A DNA stretch of 7,238 bases from Planctomycetota bacterium (lineage in GTDB: Bacteria; Planctomycetota; UBA1135; GCA-002686595): the NCBI GenBank assembly GCA_011524785.1, contig WTJQ01000008.1:1-7238 (forward strand), written 5' to 3'. The number at the start of each line of letters is the position of its first letter. The first letter of the stretch is position 1. Of this stretch, positions 6,821-7,238 are shown piece by piece. The position numbers and the translations under genes are program-made. The notes beneath the pieces were generated by a model that was given only the letters and a program-made list of their open reading frames with translations, ran no database searches and was not told the DNA's origin.

Positions 6821-7238
6821 TCAGCTGCAGACCTCGTCGTCCCGATCCGCGTCGGTGAAGTACCAGTCCGACGGACGCCGCACGGCGCTCGCCAGGGGGT
6901 GCTGCTCGTCGAGCACGTGCGCGATGATGCGCTTGCGGTCGTCGGAGGCCGGAGCACGGAAGCCGCTGGCGCGCAGCTCGCGCTCCCACCAGCTGCCCTC
7001 CACCGCCGTCGCCCGGGCCACCGCGGCGCCGACCTTCTGCAGGTGCCCGAGCGCCGCCTCCATGGCGCCCGCGAACGCCACGTCATCGGCCGCCAGCAGG
7101 TCGACGACCCAGCCGACGGCCTCGCCCCGCTCCGGCAGCTGCACGACGGCGTAGCCCCGGAGCGAGCCATCGGGAGCGTACACGCCGTGCGCACGAGAGC
7201 GCTGCACTGCGCCTCGAGCGTCCGCTCGAGCGGCACAA
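6821..7238 (-). CDS. GNAT-like acyltransferase, C-terminal part, cut by window edge
   Basis: The last 138 residues of a protein whose start lies beyond the right edge; the frame stays open to position 7238, so the GTG at 7207 need not be the real start. The order is a strand pair around GYAVVQLPERGEAVGWVVDLLA, a helix (FAGAMEAALGHLQKVGA), a strand with ARATAVEG, a helix carrying WWERELRASGF, and a final DWYFTDADRDDE. This fits the C-terminal half of a GNAT acetyltransferase fold: beta4-beta5, helix, beta-bulge region and the LRxxGF element. A WYFT-plus-acidic ending is one I associate with GNAT-like proteins near exopolysaccharide genes. It lies 16 nt upstream of the deacetylase gene on the same strand. 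The acetyl-CoA-binding loop is not recognisable in the visible part, so the substrate and even activity remain open. Confidence 0.68.
   Translation of the reverse strand, partial: CAARADARGAVQRSRAHGVYAPDGSLRGYAVVQLPERGEAVGWVVDLLAADDVAFAGAMEAALGHLQKVGAAVARATAVEGSWWERELRASGFRAPASDDRKRIIAHVLDEQHPLASAVRRPSDWYFTDADRDDEVCS

Noticed and set aside
6805..7236. 144-residue N-terminal extension of the deacetylase
   Set aside because: The extension is Arg/Ser/Thr-rich without any motif and overlaps the GNAT-like coding frame. The NodB-type protein starts sensibly at the ATG at 6804.

Overview
The window is GC-rich, about 70% by eye, with G or C at most third codon positions. It comes from a bacterium with a Gram-negative-type envelope: it encodes an HtrA-type protease, a membrane-anchored SGNH hydrolase and polysaccharide-modifying enzymes. 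A carbamoyltransferase with SxtJ/SxtK(DUF5989)-like small membrane proteins is familiar from Planctomycetota, Myxococcota and some Cyanobacteria. The GC content favours a high-GC planctomycete- or myxobacterium-like lineage, but one window cannot settle this.

Layout. Positions 1-294 hold no convincing protein gene, only a plausible tRNA promoter inside a hairpin-rich stretch. A complete tRNA-Val(GAC) with encoded CCA lies at 295-371. A two-PDZ HtrA/DegP-type serine protease follows on the plus strand at 485-1900. After a 126-bp gap comes a compact plus-strand operon at 2027-5723. Its genes, separated by only 3, 3 and 7 nt, are a 69-aa one-span membrane protein resembling the C-terminal half of SxtJ; a NodU/CmcH/SxtI-family O-carbamoyltransferase (596 aa); an SGNH/GDSL hydrolase fused to four membrane spans, the last in a DUF5989-like tail; and a 43-aa one-span microprotein. 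Ten bases further on, and convergent, is a minus-strand pair: a NodB-type polysaccharide deacetylase (5734-6804) and, upstream of it, the C-terminal part of a GNAT-like acyltransferase cut by the right edge (6821-7238).

How the parts may fit together (inference). The carbamoyltransferase makes carbamoyl-adenylate and moves the carbamoyl group to a hydroxyl, probably on a sugar or other small acceptor. The SGNH domain is predicted to face the periplasm, where it could remove or transfer acyl groups. The two small membrane proteins and the DUF5989-like tail may hold the machinery at the membrane. The convergent deacetylase and acyltransferase would suit the same theme of glycan decoration. The substrate cannot be read from the sequence.

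The most unusual items are the single-ORF fusion of an SGNH hydrolase to a DUF5989-like tail, the two membrane microproteins bracketing the operon, and the carbamoylation, deacetylation and acyl-transfer genes side by side.
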